This document shows, in pieces, positions 16,448 to 25,072 of a stretch of 38,624 nt of DNA. A program made the position numbers and the translations under genes. Under the pieces are notes generated by a model. It worked only from the letters and a program-made list of their open reading frames with translations, was not told the DNA's origin and searched no databases. The first letter of the stretch is position 1; every line of letters starts with the position of its first letter. The stretch comes from Pseudomonadota bacterium (lineage in GTDB: Bacteria > Oederibacteriota > Muellerivitia > Muellerivitales > Muellerivitaceae): contig JAJPJW010000200.1 of NCBI GenBank assembly GCA_021324075.1, positions 1 through 38,624 of the forward strand, written 5' to 3'.

Positions 16448-18604
16448 TTGGAACGCGTTAAAAGGAAAAACACTTCGGTTTCTTGGCTTTTTCCGGCGGC
16501 CTTGGTCTTCGCGGCTTTGGGCCAATGGTTGATGGCCCAAAACCATGTTCCTGCAACCCTATTTCCCGCCTTGGCTTTTTACGGTTTGGCGCTTTATTTC
16601 GGCTGGACCGCCCTGAGATCCGAAAAAGCCGAATTTTTAAAAGAAAAAGCCATGCCGGCCCGAGTGGAATGGGTTTTCTTCAGCCTTCTCCTTGCTTTGG
16701 CCGCTTTCCTGCGGGTTTACAAACTGGACGAAATTCCCTCCGGCGTTTATTTGGACGCTTCCGGCCCCGCCCTTTACGCGTTGAAAATGCTTCATGAGGG
16801 TTTTCATCCCCCTTTCATGTTGCCGGCCTTCGCCGCCAATCCTTCTTACCTGGTTTATCTTTTGGCCTTTTGGTTCCGGTGGTTTTCCCCCACTCCGGAG
16901 CATCTTTTCCTCTTTTACGTCTTTTTCGCGGTGGCCGCCTTGCCCCTGGTTTATTGGACCTTCCGGCAATTGACGGGTCCCCGAACCGCCTTACTCACCC
17001 TTTACTTCATCGTCGTCATGCGGTGGCACCTGGTCTTCAGCCGGATGGGCTTCCGGGGCATTCAAGTGCCTTTTTACATGTTCGGAACGATGGCGTTTTT
17101 TCTTTACGGGCTAAAGCAAAGAAAAGCCTGGCCCTTCTTTGCGGCCGCCCTGTTTTTTACCGGAGGTTTATATACTTACCAGGCGTTCAAGGCCTTCCCC
17201 TTACTTCTCGTCCTATTGCTGGTTTACGAGTGGCACCGCGATCCGAAGGCGTTCAAAGCCCTTTTGAGGCCCCTTTTGGCTTCGGTTTTCTTGGGTTTCG
17301 CCCTGGCGGCGCCGCTCGTGCAGTACTGGGTTCAACAAGGCAGCCTGGGAACCCGGGAATCCGAACTTTTCATTGGAAAAACGGTGGTCGAGCAAAACAG
17401 CCTGCAGCCCCTGGTGGATAAATTCCTTCAAACAGCCCTCATGTTCAACCGGCAGGGCGAGGAACAGCCCCGGCATAACTTCAAGAATCACAGGATTTTG
17501 GACGATGTCACGGGAATGTTCTTTGTTTTAGGCTTGGGGTTGGCCCTCTGGAAACGGACGGAAAGGTCCTGCTATTACGCCCTTTGCGGATTCGCGGTCA
17601 TGAGCCTACCCGGATTGCTGTCCAACGAGGTCACCCAATCCCACCGGATGCTGGGAGCCCTGCCTTTCGTGGCTTTTTTTGCTTCCATCGCGGTCCTCTC
17701 CTGGCAGAGAGGAATGGAGGAGCGTTTTCCTTCCCTCCGTCCATGGCTTAGGGGACTGGTCGTGGGGCTCCTTCTTTTTGCCGCTGTGGATAACTTTAAA
17801 ACTTATTTCGTGGACCAGGCGGGCGACTACGATTGCTGGAGGGATTTCAGCATTGAAGCCACGACCGTGGGGGAAACGGTGTTAAAGCATCCGGATACGG
17901 TCTATTACCTGTCACCCGCCTTTTACCAGCATTTCACGGTTCAATACCTGGACTACTTCGAATCCAACCGTATCCATCCCCTGGACCTGGGCCAGATGAA
18001 CGGCCAGCCCCTGGATAACCAGCTTCACCGGGTTTGTTTCGTCCTGGATGAGGGAAAGAGCCCCACTTTGGACTTTTTGAAAGGCCTTTACCCCAACGGA
18101 ACGGAAAAGCCTTTCAAGGACCGCTATGGAAAGACCCTGGCTTTTTTTTACGACATTCCGGGGCCGGTCAAACCCCTTTCCTACCCGAAAGGCCTGGAAA
18201 GAGGGGAGAGTACCACGGGGGACCCGGATTCAAGCCGGGCCGCATTCGGGCGGCAAGTGGACCCCCTCATCAATTTCACGAATATCGGGGATCTGGGGGT
18301 GAGCCATCCGCCGGTTTGGGTGGTTTGGCGGGGGAAGATCCGGATTCCCCAAAGCGGTCCCTATGTTTTTTTCATCTTCTCCCGCGATCCCAGTGAACTC
18401 GACTTGGACCGCCGGACGGTCATGGCCGCCACCCAGGGCGGGAAGGGCGAGGCCCGGTTGACGGCGGGATGGCATTCCTTGGTCTTGCGTTGCCACCGGG
18501 AAAGCAACCCGGATGTGGCCCTGGATTTCCACCTTCTCTGGAAAAAGCCGGGGGATCCGCAATATTCAGTCGTCCCCAATTCCGCCTTTGGACCCGTTCC
18601 ATGA
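16448..18604 (+). CDS. GT39-like membrane glycosyltransferase with C-terminal PA14-like domain
   Basis: A 718-residue inner-membrane protein. The TTG start has AAGGA 5 nt upstream. About a dozen hydrophobic segments occupy residues 10-460. The first large periplasmic loop contains LDEIPSGVYLDASGPALYA, with acidic residues where GT-C enzymes of the PMT/ArnT group bind polyprenyl-phosphate sugar donors. The soluble C-terminal part ends in a domain with VWRGKIRIPQSGPYVFFIFS and LTAGWHSLVLRCHRES, the pattern of PA14 carbohydrate-binding domains (W-x-G at its start, G-x-Y-x-F strand). This suggests transfer of a sugar outside the membrane with glycan recognition by the tail; donor and acceptor are unknown. 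The stop overlaps the next gene's ATG (ATGA). Confidence 0.75.
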   Translation: MERVKRKNTSVSWLFPAALVFAALGQWLMAQNHVPATLFPALAFYGLALYFGWTALRSEKAEFLKEKAMPARVEWVFFSLLLALAAFLRVYKLDEIPSGVYLDASGPALYALKMLHEGFHPPFMLPAFAANPSYLVYLLAFWFRWFSPTPEHLFLFYVFFAVAALPLVYWTFRQLTGPRTALLTLYFIVVMRWHLVFSRMGFRGIQVPFYMFGTMAFFLYGLKQRKAWPFFAAALFFTGGLYTYQAFKAFPLLLVLLLVYEWHRDPKAFKALLRPLLASVFLGFALAAPLVQYWVQQGSLGTRESELFIGKTVVEQNSLQPLVDKFLQTALMFNRQGEEQPRHNFKNHRILDDVTGMFFVLGLGLALWKRTERSCYYALCGFAVMSLPGLLSNEVTQSHRMLGALPFVAFFASIAVLSWQRGMEERFPSLRPWLRGLVVGLLLFAAVDNFKTYFVDQAGDYDCWRDFSIEATTVGETVLKHPDTVYYLSPAFYQHFTVQYLDYFESNRIHPLDLGQMNGQPLDNQLHRVCFVLDEGKSPTLDFLKGLYPNGTEKPFKDRYGKTLAFFYDIPGPVKPLSYPKGLERGESTTGDPDSSRAAFGRQVDPLINFTNIGDLGVSHPPVWVVWRGKIRIPQSGPYVFFIFSRDPSELDLDRRTVMAATQGGKGEARLTAGWHSLVLRCHRESNPDVALDFHLLWKKPGDPQYSVVPNSAFGPVP

Positions 18605-19539
18605 AAGCCTCCAAGTCCAGCCATCCTCCCGGCGTCTGGATCGCCCTGGGGCTCGTCTACGTGGTTTGGGGCTCCACCTACCTGGCCATCCACTTCGCCA
18701 TCAAGACCATTCCCCCCTTTCTCATGGCGGGTGTCCGTTTCCTTGTTTCCGGGATCATCCTCTGGGGCCTGGTGGCCCTGGTGGCCAAGGTGAAATCCCA
18801 AAAACTGCCCAGGGTCACCTGGACCCATTGGAAGTCCGCCGCCATCATCGGGTTTTTCCTGCTGCTCATCGGTAATGGCGGGGTTTGCTGGGCCGAACAA
18901 AAGGTGTCCTCGGGCATGACGGCCCTGCTGGTGGGCACGGTTCCCATCTGGATGGTGCTTTTGGAATGGGGCCGGAAAAAGGGCTCCCGGCCGGGGCCAC
19001 GCCTCCTCACCGGCGTGCTGCTGGGGTTTACCGGCATCGCGGTCCTGGTCCTGTTCCGTCCGGGGCAGGGAAGCCTTGGGGCCGACACCCCCTGGGCCCT
19101 TTTATTGGTGGGCACTTCGCTGGCCTGGTCCTGGGGCTCCCTTTACTCCCGCTCGGCCAAGCTGCCTTCTTCCGCCCTCCTGGCCACGTCCATGGAAATG
19201 ATCGCCGGCGGCCTCCAACAACTGGCGGTGGGTTTTTTGATCGGGGAACAAGACCGGTTCCATTGGTCCCAATTCACCGCCTCCTCGGTGGAGGCCTGGG
19301 TCTACCTGACCCTCATCGGTTCGCTGGTGGGGTTCACTTCCTATATCTGGGTCCTGCAAAAGTCCACGCCGGACCTGGCCTCCACCTATGCCTTCGTCAA
19401 CCCGGTCATCGCGGTTTTCCTGGGCTGGCTGCTGGCCGGGGAAAGCCTGACACCCTCCCTTTTCCTGGCCGCGGCCCTGATCGTCACGGCCGTGGTCCTG
19501 ATCACCCTGGGGGCCTCCCGAAAAAGCCAAGGAAATTGA
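18601..19539 (+). CDS. EamA/DMT-family transporter (drug/metabolite exporter)
   Basis: A 312-residue inner-membrane protein with about ten helices in two EamA repeats. The first opens with VYVVWGSTYLAIHFAIKTIP and contains the PPFLMAGVRFLVSG loop, as in YedA-type exporters; the second repeat ends with YAFVNPVIAVFLGWLLAGE. The ATG at 18601 overlaps the previous stop (ATGA), so translation is coupled to the glycosyltransferase gene. The frame is open upstream, but that part is a shadow of the upstream gene. Substrate is unknown; amino acids or metabolites are usual for the family. Confidence 0.9.
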   Translation: MKASKSSHPPGVWIALGLVYVVWGSTYLAIHFAIKTIPPFLMAGVRFLVSGIILWGLVALVAKVKSQKLPRVTWTHWKSAAIIGFFLLLIGNGGVCWAEQKVSSGMTALLVGTVPIWMVLLEWGRKKGSRPGPRLLTGVLLGFTGIAVLVLFRPGQGSLGADTPWALLLVGTSLAWSWGSLYSRSAKLPSSALLATSMEMIAGGLQQLAVGFLIGEQDRFHWSQFTASSVEAWVYLTLIGSLVGFTSYIWVLQKSTPDLASTYAFVNPVIAVFLGWLLAGESLTPSLFLAAALIVTAVVLITLGASRKSQGN

Positions 19540-19554
19540 ACAAATTCCGCCTTT

Positions 19555-19577
19555 CGGCCGGCTGGCCGGCCGTTTTT
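19555..19577 (+). terminator. Intrinsic terminator
   Basis: CGGCCGG, loop CTGG, CCGGCCG (7 bp, all G-C) followed directly by five T, 16 nt after the exporter stop. It closes the two-gene unit 16448-19539. Confidence 0.85.
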
Positions 19578-19624
19578 CGGGTAAATGCTTTTTTAAGCCC
19601 AACCCTTTCCTCCGCTATTCATTA

Positions 19625-19756
19625 ACAGGGCACTTAAAATGCTTCTTGCCCTGTCTACAGCCCCGGGTTGGGAGCGAATCACTTTTATCCCCTTATAATT
19701 TCAAGGGGATGGTTTGCGACATAAATATGAAAAAGTCTTCATTTCGACTTTTTCAT
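19625..19756. promoter_or_regulatory. Hairpin-rich leader before the flavoprotein gene
   Basis: Three inverted repeats lie in a row: ACAGGGCA/TGCCCTGT (19625-19654), ATCCCCTT/AAGGGGAT (19687-19710) and ATGAAAAAGTC/GACTTTTTCAT (19727-19756). The middle one encloses TATAAT at 19694-19699, a perfect -10 box with a poor -35 (TTGGGA at 19668, 20-nt spacer). The third would be in the transcript leader, 52 nt before the ATG. Together they suggest a regulated promoter and leader, though no regulator is identified. Confidence 0.4.
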
Positions 19757-19808
19757 CCTCCTGTAAAATCCTCCTGTCGGTCAACCCGGAAGGCTTGAAG
19801 GCTTTTTC

Positions 19809-21080
19809 ATGGGCGAAGAAATCACCAACATCGCGGTCGTAGGCGGGGGCGCGGCGGGGCTGACGGCCGCCTATCTGCTCCAACAGCACTACGTCGTCAC
19901 CCTTTACGACAAGAACGCCTATGCGGGGGGGCATGCCAATACGGTCGTCATCCCCAACGGGCCGGACAAGGGCAAACCGGTGGACACGGGTTTCGTCCTC
20001 CTCAACGACCAGACCTACCCCACCTTCCGCCGGCTTTTGCAGCGCCTGGAAGTGCCTGTCCGGCCCAGCGAATTTTCCTTCGGCTATTGGGACGAAAAGA
20101 GCGGCCTGCAATACGGGGCCACGGGCCTCAACGGCCTCTTCGCCGAAAGGGAAAACCTCTGGAATTCGGCCTTCTGGACGATCCTGCGCGAATGGACCCG
20201 CTTCAAGCGCCGTTCCTGCCGGGACCTGGCCGCCGGTAAGCTGGGCGCCCTGGCCCTGGGGGAATATGCCGAGCAGGAAAATTACTCCAGGGGTTTCCTG
20301 CGGGACTGCCTGCTCCCCTTGGGCGCAGCCGTCTGGTGCAATTCGGTGAGGGAAGTGGAGCAATTCCCGGCCGATTTTTTCGTGCGGGTCCTGGAAAACC
20401 TGGGCCTTTTGGGCAAACCCCGCCGGCTCCAATGGATGACGGTGGAGGGGGGGAGCCAAAGCTACGTCAAGGCCATCCTGAAAACCTTCAAGACCCGCGT
20501 TCACCTGGGTGAAACCGTTGAGGAAGTGAAGCGAAAGAAAGACCAGGTCCTCCTGCGCACCCGTTCCGGGCAGGAACAGGCCTATGACAAGGTGGTGATG
20601 GCCTGCCACGCGGACGAGGCCCTGGGGCTGCTGGCCGACCCCACGGAGGAGGAGCAGAGGCTCCTTTCGGCCTGGAGCTACCAAAAGAACAACGCCGTCC
20701 TCCATACCGACCGGGACGTCATGCCCCCTTTGAAGAACGCCTGGGCCTGCTGGAACTACGTCCGGGAGATCGACGCCACCCTTTCCCAACCCGTGTCCCT
20801 GACCACCCACGTCAACCGCCAGCAGGGGCTGGACTCCCGGGAGAATTATTTCGTGACCCTCAACCGGGTGCGGCCCATCCCCGAGCGCTACGTGGTGAAG
20901 GAGATGTATTACACCCACCCCACCTTCACGAGGGCGGCGGTGGAAAGCCAGAAGGACCTGCCGGGCTTGAATGGGGCCAACAACACTTACTATTGCGGAA
21001 GCTATTTCGGGGATGGATTCCATGAAGACGCGGTGAAATCGGCCGTAGCCGTCACCCGAAGCTTGGGGATCAATTTTTAA
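19809..21080 (+). CDS. NAD(P)/FAD-dependent oxidoreductase, COG2907-like
   Basis: A 423-residue flavoprotein of the amine-oxidase/protoporphyrinogen-oxidase fold. The Rossmann motif VVGGGAAGLTAAYLL is at residues 9-23, followed by LYDKNAYAGGHANTV, the second FAD-contact segment typical of this group. VDTGFVLLND, CHADEALGLL and the C-terminal CGSYFGDGFHEDAVKSA FAD-binding segment are present. COG2907 genes commonly neighbour cyclopropane-fatty-acid synthase and other lipid genes; here the next gene is a fatty-acid desaturase, which points to acyl-chain modification (inference). GAAGG lies 9 nt before the ATG. The 410-nt gap that follows makes co-transcription with the desaturase uncertain. Confidence 0.88.
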   Translation: MGEEITNIAVVGGGAAGLTAAYLLQQHYVVTLYDKNAYAGGHANTVVIPNGPDKGKPVDTGFVLLNDQTYPTFRRLLQRLEVPVRPSEFSFGYWDEKSGLQYGATGLNGLFAERENLWNSAFWTILREWTRFKRRSCRDLAAGKLGALALGEYAEQENYSRGFLRDCLLPLGAAVWCNSVREVEQFPADFFVRVLENLGLLGKPRRLQWMTVEGGSQSYVKAILKTFKTRVHLGETVEEVKRKKDQVLLRTRSGQEQAYDKVVMACHADEALGLLADPTEEEQRLLSAWSYQKNNAVLHTDRDVMPPLKNAWACWNYVREIDATLSQPVSLTTHVNRQQGLDSRENYFVTLNRVRPIPERYVVKEMYYTHPTFTRAAVESQKDLPGLNGANNTYYCGSYFGDGFHEDAVKSAVAVTRSLGINF

Positions 21081-21501
21081 GTGATTCAAAGGAAAAAAGG
21101 GGCTGGTCAAAACCGGCCGTGATCCTATGATGAATCAGAAGTCAATTGACCCCGACGCCGTTCCCGCGCTGAACCCCCGGTTTTTTCCGCGGTTGTTCCC
21201 GATCCCTTCGAAAAGTGACCCATAAGCGTCTTCCCTTTGGGGGTGAGCGGCGGCCCTTGCCACAATCTATGGGTCTATGTCCGACAAAAGAGCGAGGGGG
21301 GCTTGAAAAAGGGTGTTTTAAGGTGTCAACTCCCAAGCCCAGGGGTATAATTTTTGTGGGATCAGAAGCCTTTGGTTCAAAGCGCGCTTTTCCCGAGATA
21401 GTGGCGCGGCCTTCCATGTGGCAGGAGTTCTGACCAACTTCCTTCCCTCCAGGTCAACCCGCCGGACTATCCAAAACCAACTTTAAGAGGTGTTTTTAGT
21501 T
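21081..21501. other. Intergenic region with desaturase promoter
   Basis: No gene is supported in these 421 bases. The notable features are a promoter at 21323-21351 and an inverted repeat GGGCTTG/CAAGCCC (21299-21305 and 21334-21340) that flanks its -35 box. The predicted transcript would have a leader of about 145 nt before the desaturase ATG. Confidence 0.45.
21323..21351 (+). promoter_or_regulatory. Sigma-70-type promoter for desaturase
   Basis: GTGTCA at 21323-21328 and a perfect TATAAT at 21346-21351 are separated by 17 nt. An inverted repeat (GGGCTTG/CAAGCCC) surrounds the -35 box and could be an operator. Confidence 0.55.
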
Positions 21502-22485
21502 ATGCAACCAGATGTTGAGTCATTGAAGCTCCAACCCCTTACCCAACCCTTAATCACCCAACCCCCAACCCAACCCGAAGCCGAAAACCAAAACCGCCGC
21601 CAATTCCTGCGGACCTTCACCAAGGAAGAGCAGATCGACTGGGGCGGCAGTATCGCCTTTTTCGGCGTCCATATCATTGGCCTTTGCGCCTGGGTCACCG
21701 GCATCAGCTGGGTGGCGGTCGCCATGTGCCTGTTCATGTACTACGCGCGCATGTTCGCCATCACCGGCATCTACCACCGCTATTTCTCCCACCGGTCCTA
21801 CAAGACCAGCCGGTTCTTCCAGTTCATCATGGCCTTCTGGGGAACCTCCTGCGGCCAGCAAGGACCGCTCTGGTGGGCCGCCCATCACCGCCACCACCAC
21901 AAGTATTCGGACACGGAGGAGGACATCCACTCCCCCGGCCTGCGGGGTTTCTGGTGGGCCCATTGGGGATGGGTGATTTGCAAGCGTTACTCCGCCACCA
22001 ACGAAGAAGCGGTGAAGGACCTGGCCAAGTACCCGGAACTCCGGTTCCTCAACAAGTACCACGGCCTGGCGCCCTTCATCCTGGCGACCCTCATCTTTTT
22101 CTTCGGTTCCTTCCTTCAGCACGCCGCGCCGCAGCTCCACACCAACGGCCTGCAGATGCTCTCCTGGGGCTTCTTCACCTCCACCACCCTTCTTTACCAC
22201 GGCACCTTCACCATCAACTCCCTGTCCCATGTTTTCGGGAGCAAGCGGTTCGAGACCGGGGATGACAGCAAAAACAACTTCATCCTGTCGATGATCACCA
22301 TGGGGGAAGGGTGGCACAACAACCACCACAAGTTCCCTTATGCCGAGCCCCAAGGCATCTACTGGTGGGAAATCGACATGTCCCACTATGTCCTGAAGGC
22401 GTTTTCCTGGGTCGGCCTGGTCTGGGACATCCAGACCCACCCCAAGGAACTGGTCGAAGGAAAGGCCCGCCAAAAGGCCGCTTAA
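21502..22485 (+). CDS. Acyl-CoA/acyl-lipid delta-9-type fatty-acid desaturase
   Basis: Membrane-bound di-iron desaturase (327 aa) that introduces a double bond into a saturated acyl chain using O2 and an electron donor. The three histidine boxes are complete: HRYFSH (residues 92-97), HHRHHH (128-133) and HNNHH (near 270), with a further NSLSH before the last box. Four hydrophobic segments occur in pairs between the boxes. The N-terminus has a short Gln/Pro/Thr repeat (LTQPLITQPPTQP) not expected in the core family. The ATG at 21502 has AGAGG 11 nt upstream; a GTG at 21490 overlaps that site and is less likely. A strong terminator follows. Presence of the enzyme implies aerobic life. Confidence 0.94.
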   Translation: MQPDVESLKLQPLTQPLITQPPTQPEAENQNRRQFLRTFTKEEQIDWGGSIAFFGVHIIGLCAWVTGISWVAVAMCLFMYYARMFAITGIYHRYFSHRSYKTSRFFQFIMAFWGTSCGQQGPLWWAAHHRHHHKYSDTEEDIHSPGLRGFWWAHWGWVICKRYSATNEEAVKDLAKYPELRFLNKYHGLAPFILATLIFFFGSFLQHAAPQLHTNGLQMLSWGFFTSTTLLYHGTFTINSLSHVFGSKRFETGDDSKNNFILSMITMGEGWHNNHHKFPYAEPQGIYWWEIDMSHYVLKAFSWVGLVWDIQTHPKELVEGKARQKAA

Positions 22486-22503
22486 GCGTCGACGCTGATT
22501 TCC

Positions 22504-22539
22504 AAAAGGGGAGGGGCTTTCAAGCCCGTCCCCTTTTTT
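22504..22539 (+). terminator. Intrinsic terminator after desaturase
   Basis: AAAAGGGGA pairs with TCCCCTTTT, and an inner GGGC/GCCC stem extends it to about 14 bp with one mismatch. The stem runs into a T tract of six, 19 nt after the stop. Confidence 0.88.
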
Positions 22540-22553
22540 ATTTTGGGGCCCGC

Positions 22554-22582
22554 TTGACAGTCCGTCCCCCGCCGAATAATTT
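22554..22582 (+). promoter_or_regulatory. Consensus promoter for DUF4337 gene
   Basis: A perfect TTGACA at 22554-22559 is followed after exactly 17 nt by TAATTT at 22577-22582, 36 nt before the ATG at 22619. It is among the best housekeeping-type promoters in the window. Confidence 0.8.
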
Positions 22583-22618
22583 AAGCCCGCGTTCAAATCC
22601 CCCCGAAAGGATTTCCCC

Positions 22619-23158
22619 ATGCCTGAAGAAATTGAAGTGCCCACCGAGCACCTGCACGAGCACATGGAACACGGCGCCGAGGAATCGGGCCAAAAATGGG
22701 TCCTGGGCGTGGCCTTGAGTTCGGCCTTCCTGGCGGCCTTCGCGGCCCTGGCCGCCCTCATGGCGGGGTTCCACGCCAACGAGGCCATGATCGACCGCAT
22801 CAAGTCCTCGGACCAATGGAGCTATTACCAGGCCAAGGGCATCAAGTCGGCGGTTTTGGGCGCCAAGATCGATCTGCTGAGGTCCCTGAAGAAGTCCGTG
22901 AAGGAAGACGACGAGAAGAAGATGGAGCAGTACAAGGAAGACCAGGACAAGATCAGCGAAGACGCCAAGAAATTCGAGGAGGACTCGGAGGGCCACCTCA
23001 AGCACCACGAGACCCTTGCCCACAGCGTGACCCTTTTCCAGGTGGCCATCGCCGTGGGGGCGATCGCCGCCCTGACGCGCCGCAAGCCCTTCTGGTTCGT
23101 CAGCCTGGGCTTTGGCGCCGTCGGCGTCGTCTTCTTTACACTGGGCTTCCTGGGCTAG
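22619..23158 (+). CDS. DUF4337 family membrane protein
   Basis: A 179-residue protein with one N-terminal helix (WVLGVALSSAFLAAFAALAALMAG, about residues 27-50), a long charged coiled-coil-like middle rich in Lys/Glu/Asp (about 75-130) and two C-terminal helices. The sequence around ANEAMIDRIKSSDQWSYYQAKGIK and the overall layout match DUF4337, a family of unknown function. The N-terminus is His/Glu-rich (EHLHEHMEHG). GAAAGG lies 9 nt before the ATG. It is a single-gene unit and converges with the ClC gene whose stop is 4 nt away. Confidence 0.85.
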   Translation: MPEEIEVPTEHLHEHMEHGAEESGQKWVLGVALSSAFLAAFAALAALMAGFHANEAMIDRIKSSDQWSYYQAKGIKSAVLGAKIDLLRSLKKSVKEDDEKKMEQYKEDQDKISEDAKKFEEDSEGHLKHHETLAHSVTLFQVAIAVGAIAALTRRKPFWFVSLGFGAVGVVFFTLGFLG

Positions 23159-23162
23159 GGTT

Positions 23163-24950
23163 TCAGGCCCCCCGCTTCGAGGCCGCCGACGAAGGCAGCT
23201 TCACGATCTTGGACGGGTCCATATCGATGAATTTCTCGTGGACCTCCTCCTCCTCGAAGTGCTTCAAGTTGAGCTTCAAAAGGTCGCTGCGGGTCAGGAT
23301 GCCCAGGAGCTTCGTGGGATGTTCCGACGAGACCACCGGCAGGCGGCCGATGCGGTGGCGGGCCATCCGTGCCGCCGCGGCCCGGCAGGGGTCTGAGGGG
23401 TAGGCTACGATCGGGTTCGCGTTCATCAGGTTGCGGACCTTGAGGTCCCGGGCCGCCTTGTTTTTCATGATTTCCCAGCGGGTCACCATCCCCACCAGCT
23501 TCCCCTTGTCATCCACCACCGGATATCCCTGGTGCTTATGGCTTTGGCCCATGGCCTTGAGGGCCCTGGACAGGGGCCAGGATTGCCCCAGGACCATGGG
23601 GTTCTTCGTCATGACTTCCTCCACGTGGTTGCGCTCCAAAAGGTCCACGGAATATTCCCTCAACACATGGAAACCCCGCCGCGCCACTTTTTCGGTCAGG
23701 ATGGACCGCTTCATGGTCAAAACCGTGATGGCGTAGGCCGAAATGGAGGCGATCAAGAGGGGCAGCATGGCATTGGTATCGTGGGTCAGTTCCAGCGCGA
23801 AGGCCACGGCGGTAAAAGGCACCCGCATCACCCCGCCCAGGATGGCCGCCATGCTGACCAGGGGCCAAAGGCTGCTGGCGCCCTCGGCCGGGAAGAAGGC
23901 CGCCTCCGCCACCCCCAAGCCGCCCCCCATGATCAGGAGGGGGGCCAAAACGCCTCCCGAGGTTCCCGAGCCCAGGGCGAAGGACCAGATGAAGGCCTTC
24001 ACCAGGATCAGGAAGAAGGCCCCGGTGGCCGTGGTATCCCCTTTCAGGAAATCGGCGATGATGTCATAGCCCACGCCCAAGGCCCGTGGTTCGAAATACC
24101 CGCCGATGCCCACCACCAGCCCGCCCAGGGCGGGGAACCACATCCAATGGAATGGCAGTTTCTGGAACAAATCCTCAAAGAGATAAACGAGCTTGGTCAA
24201 AAGACCCGAAGCCAGCCCGGCGATGAGCCCGCAGAGGACCGAGAAAAGGAGGCCTGTCAGGGGCAGGACGGGGTGTTCGGGCACGGGAAAGAGGGGCCCG
24301 GGGCCCAAAAGGAAGGGCCGGAGCATGGCGGCCACCACGCAGGCGGCGGCCACGGGAACGATGCTGCGGGGTTTCAATTCGAAAAGCAGGAGCTCCACCG
24401 CCAGGAGCGTTGCGGCCAGGGGCGAAAAAAAGACGGCGGACATGCCCGCGCAGGCGCCCGCCACTAACAGGGTTTTTCGCTCGGCGGCGGTCAGGTGGAA
24501 GGCCTGGGCCATCAGGGAACCGAAGGCCCCGCCGGTCATGATGATGGGTCCTTCGGCGCCGAAGGGGCCGCCCGAGCCGATGGAAATGGCGGAGGAAATG
24601 GGTTTGAGCAAGGCCACTTTGAGGGACATCTTGCTCTTGCCGAAGAGGATGGCTTCCAGGGCTTCGGGGATGCCATGGCCCCGGATGCGGTCCGAGCCGT
24701 AGCGGGCCATCAGGCCGATGAGGAGACCGCCCACGATGGGAGGCGCCACCACCCACCACCCTAAATGGTTTTCGGCGGGGGAGGTGAAGGACCAGGAAAG
24801 GGTTTGGAAGAAAAAGAGGTTGGTGAAAAAGCTGATCAGCCGCAGGAGCACCAGCGCCACCACCGAACAAACGGCCCCGATCACCAGGGCCAGGGAAGTG
24901 ATCCAAAGCATGCGCCGGCCTGCGGTGAAGTCGCCTTTTTCGATGTGCAC
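23163..24950 (-). CDS. ClC-family chloride channel/antiporter with two CBS domains
   Basis: A 595-residue inner-membrane anion transporter. The ClC core shows GHGIPEALEA (where many family members have GSGIPE, so the selectivity-filter serine is histidine here), GSGGPFGAEGP with the gating glutamate, and GTSGGVLAPLL. After the membrane part comes a cytosolic CBS pair (about 445-575: HVEEVMTKNPMVL, GYPVVDDKGKLVGMVTRWEI, VRNLMNANPIV, RIGRLPVVSSEHPTKLLGIL), which in related proteins binds adenine nucleotides and gates the channel. GTG at 24950 is the start, with GGGAGG 8 nt upstream. A second, CBS-less ClC lies at 27908-29230. Confidence 0.93.
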   Translation of the reverse strand: MHIEKGDFTAGRRMLWITSLALVIGAVCSVVALVLLRLISFFTNLFFFQTLSWSFTSPAENHLGWWVVAPPIVGGLLIGLMARYGSDRIRGHGIPEALEAILFGKSKMSLKVALLKPISSAISIGSGGPFGAEGPIIMTGGAFGSLMAQAFHLTAAERKTLLVAGACAGMSAVFFSPLAATLLAVELLLFELKPRSIVPVAAACVVAAMLRPFLLGPGPLFPVPEHPVLPLTGLLFSVLCGLIAGLASGLLTKLVYLFEDLFQKLPFHWMWFPALGGLVVGIGGYFEPRALGVGYDIIADFLKGDTTATGAFFLILVKAFIWSFALGSGTSGGVLAPLLIMGGGLGVAEAAFFPAEGASSLWPLVSMAAILGGVMRVPFTAVAFALELTHDTNAMLPLLIASISAYAITVLTMKRSILTEKVARRGFHVLREYSVDLLERNHVEEVMTKNPMVLGQSWPLSRALKAMGQSHKHQGYPVVDDKGKLVGMVTRWEIMKNKAARDLKVRNLMNANPIVAYPSDPCRAAAARMARHRIGRLPVVSSEHPTKLLGILTRSDLLKLNLKHFEEEEVHEKFIDMDPSKIVKLPSSAASKRGA

Positions 24951-25072
24951 GGAAAAAACCTCCCGGAAATGAATAGCAAACCAGAACCGTAGTTTAGTCT
25001 GGTTGAAATAAGAATTAAAAGGGTTGGGTAGAATTTTCCGAAAAAAACCGAAAAAAATTCAGAACAGAAAAG

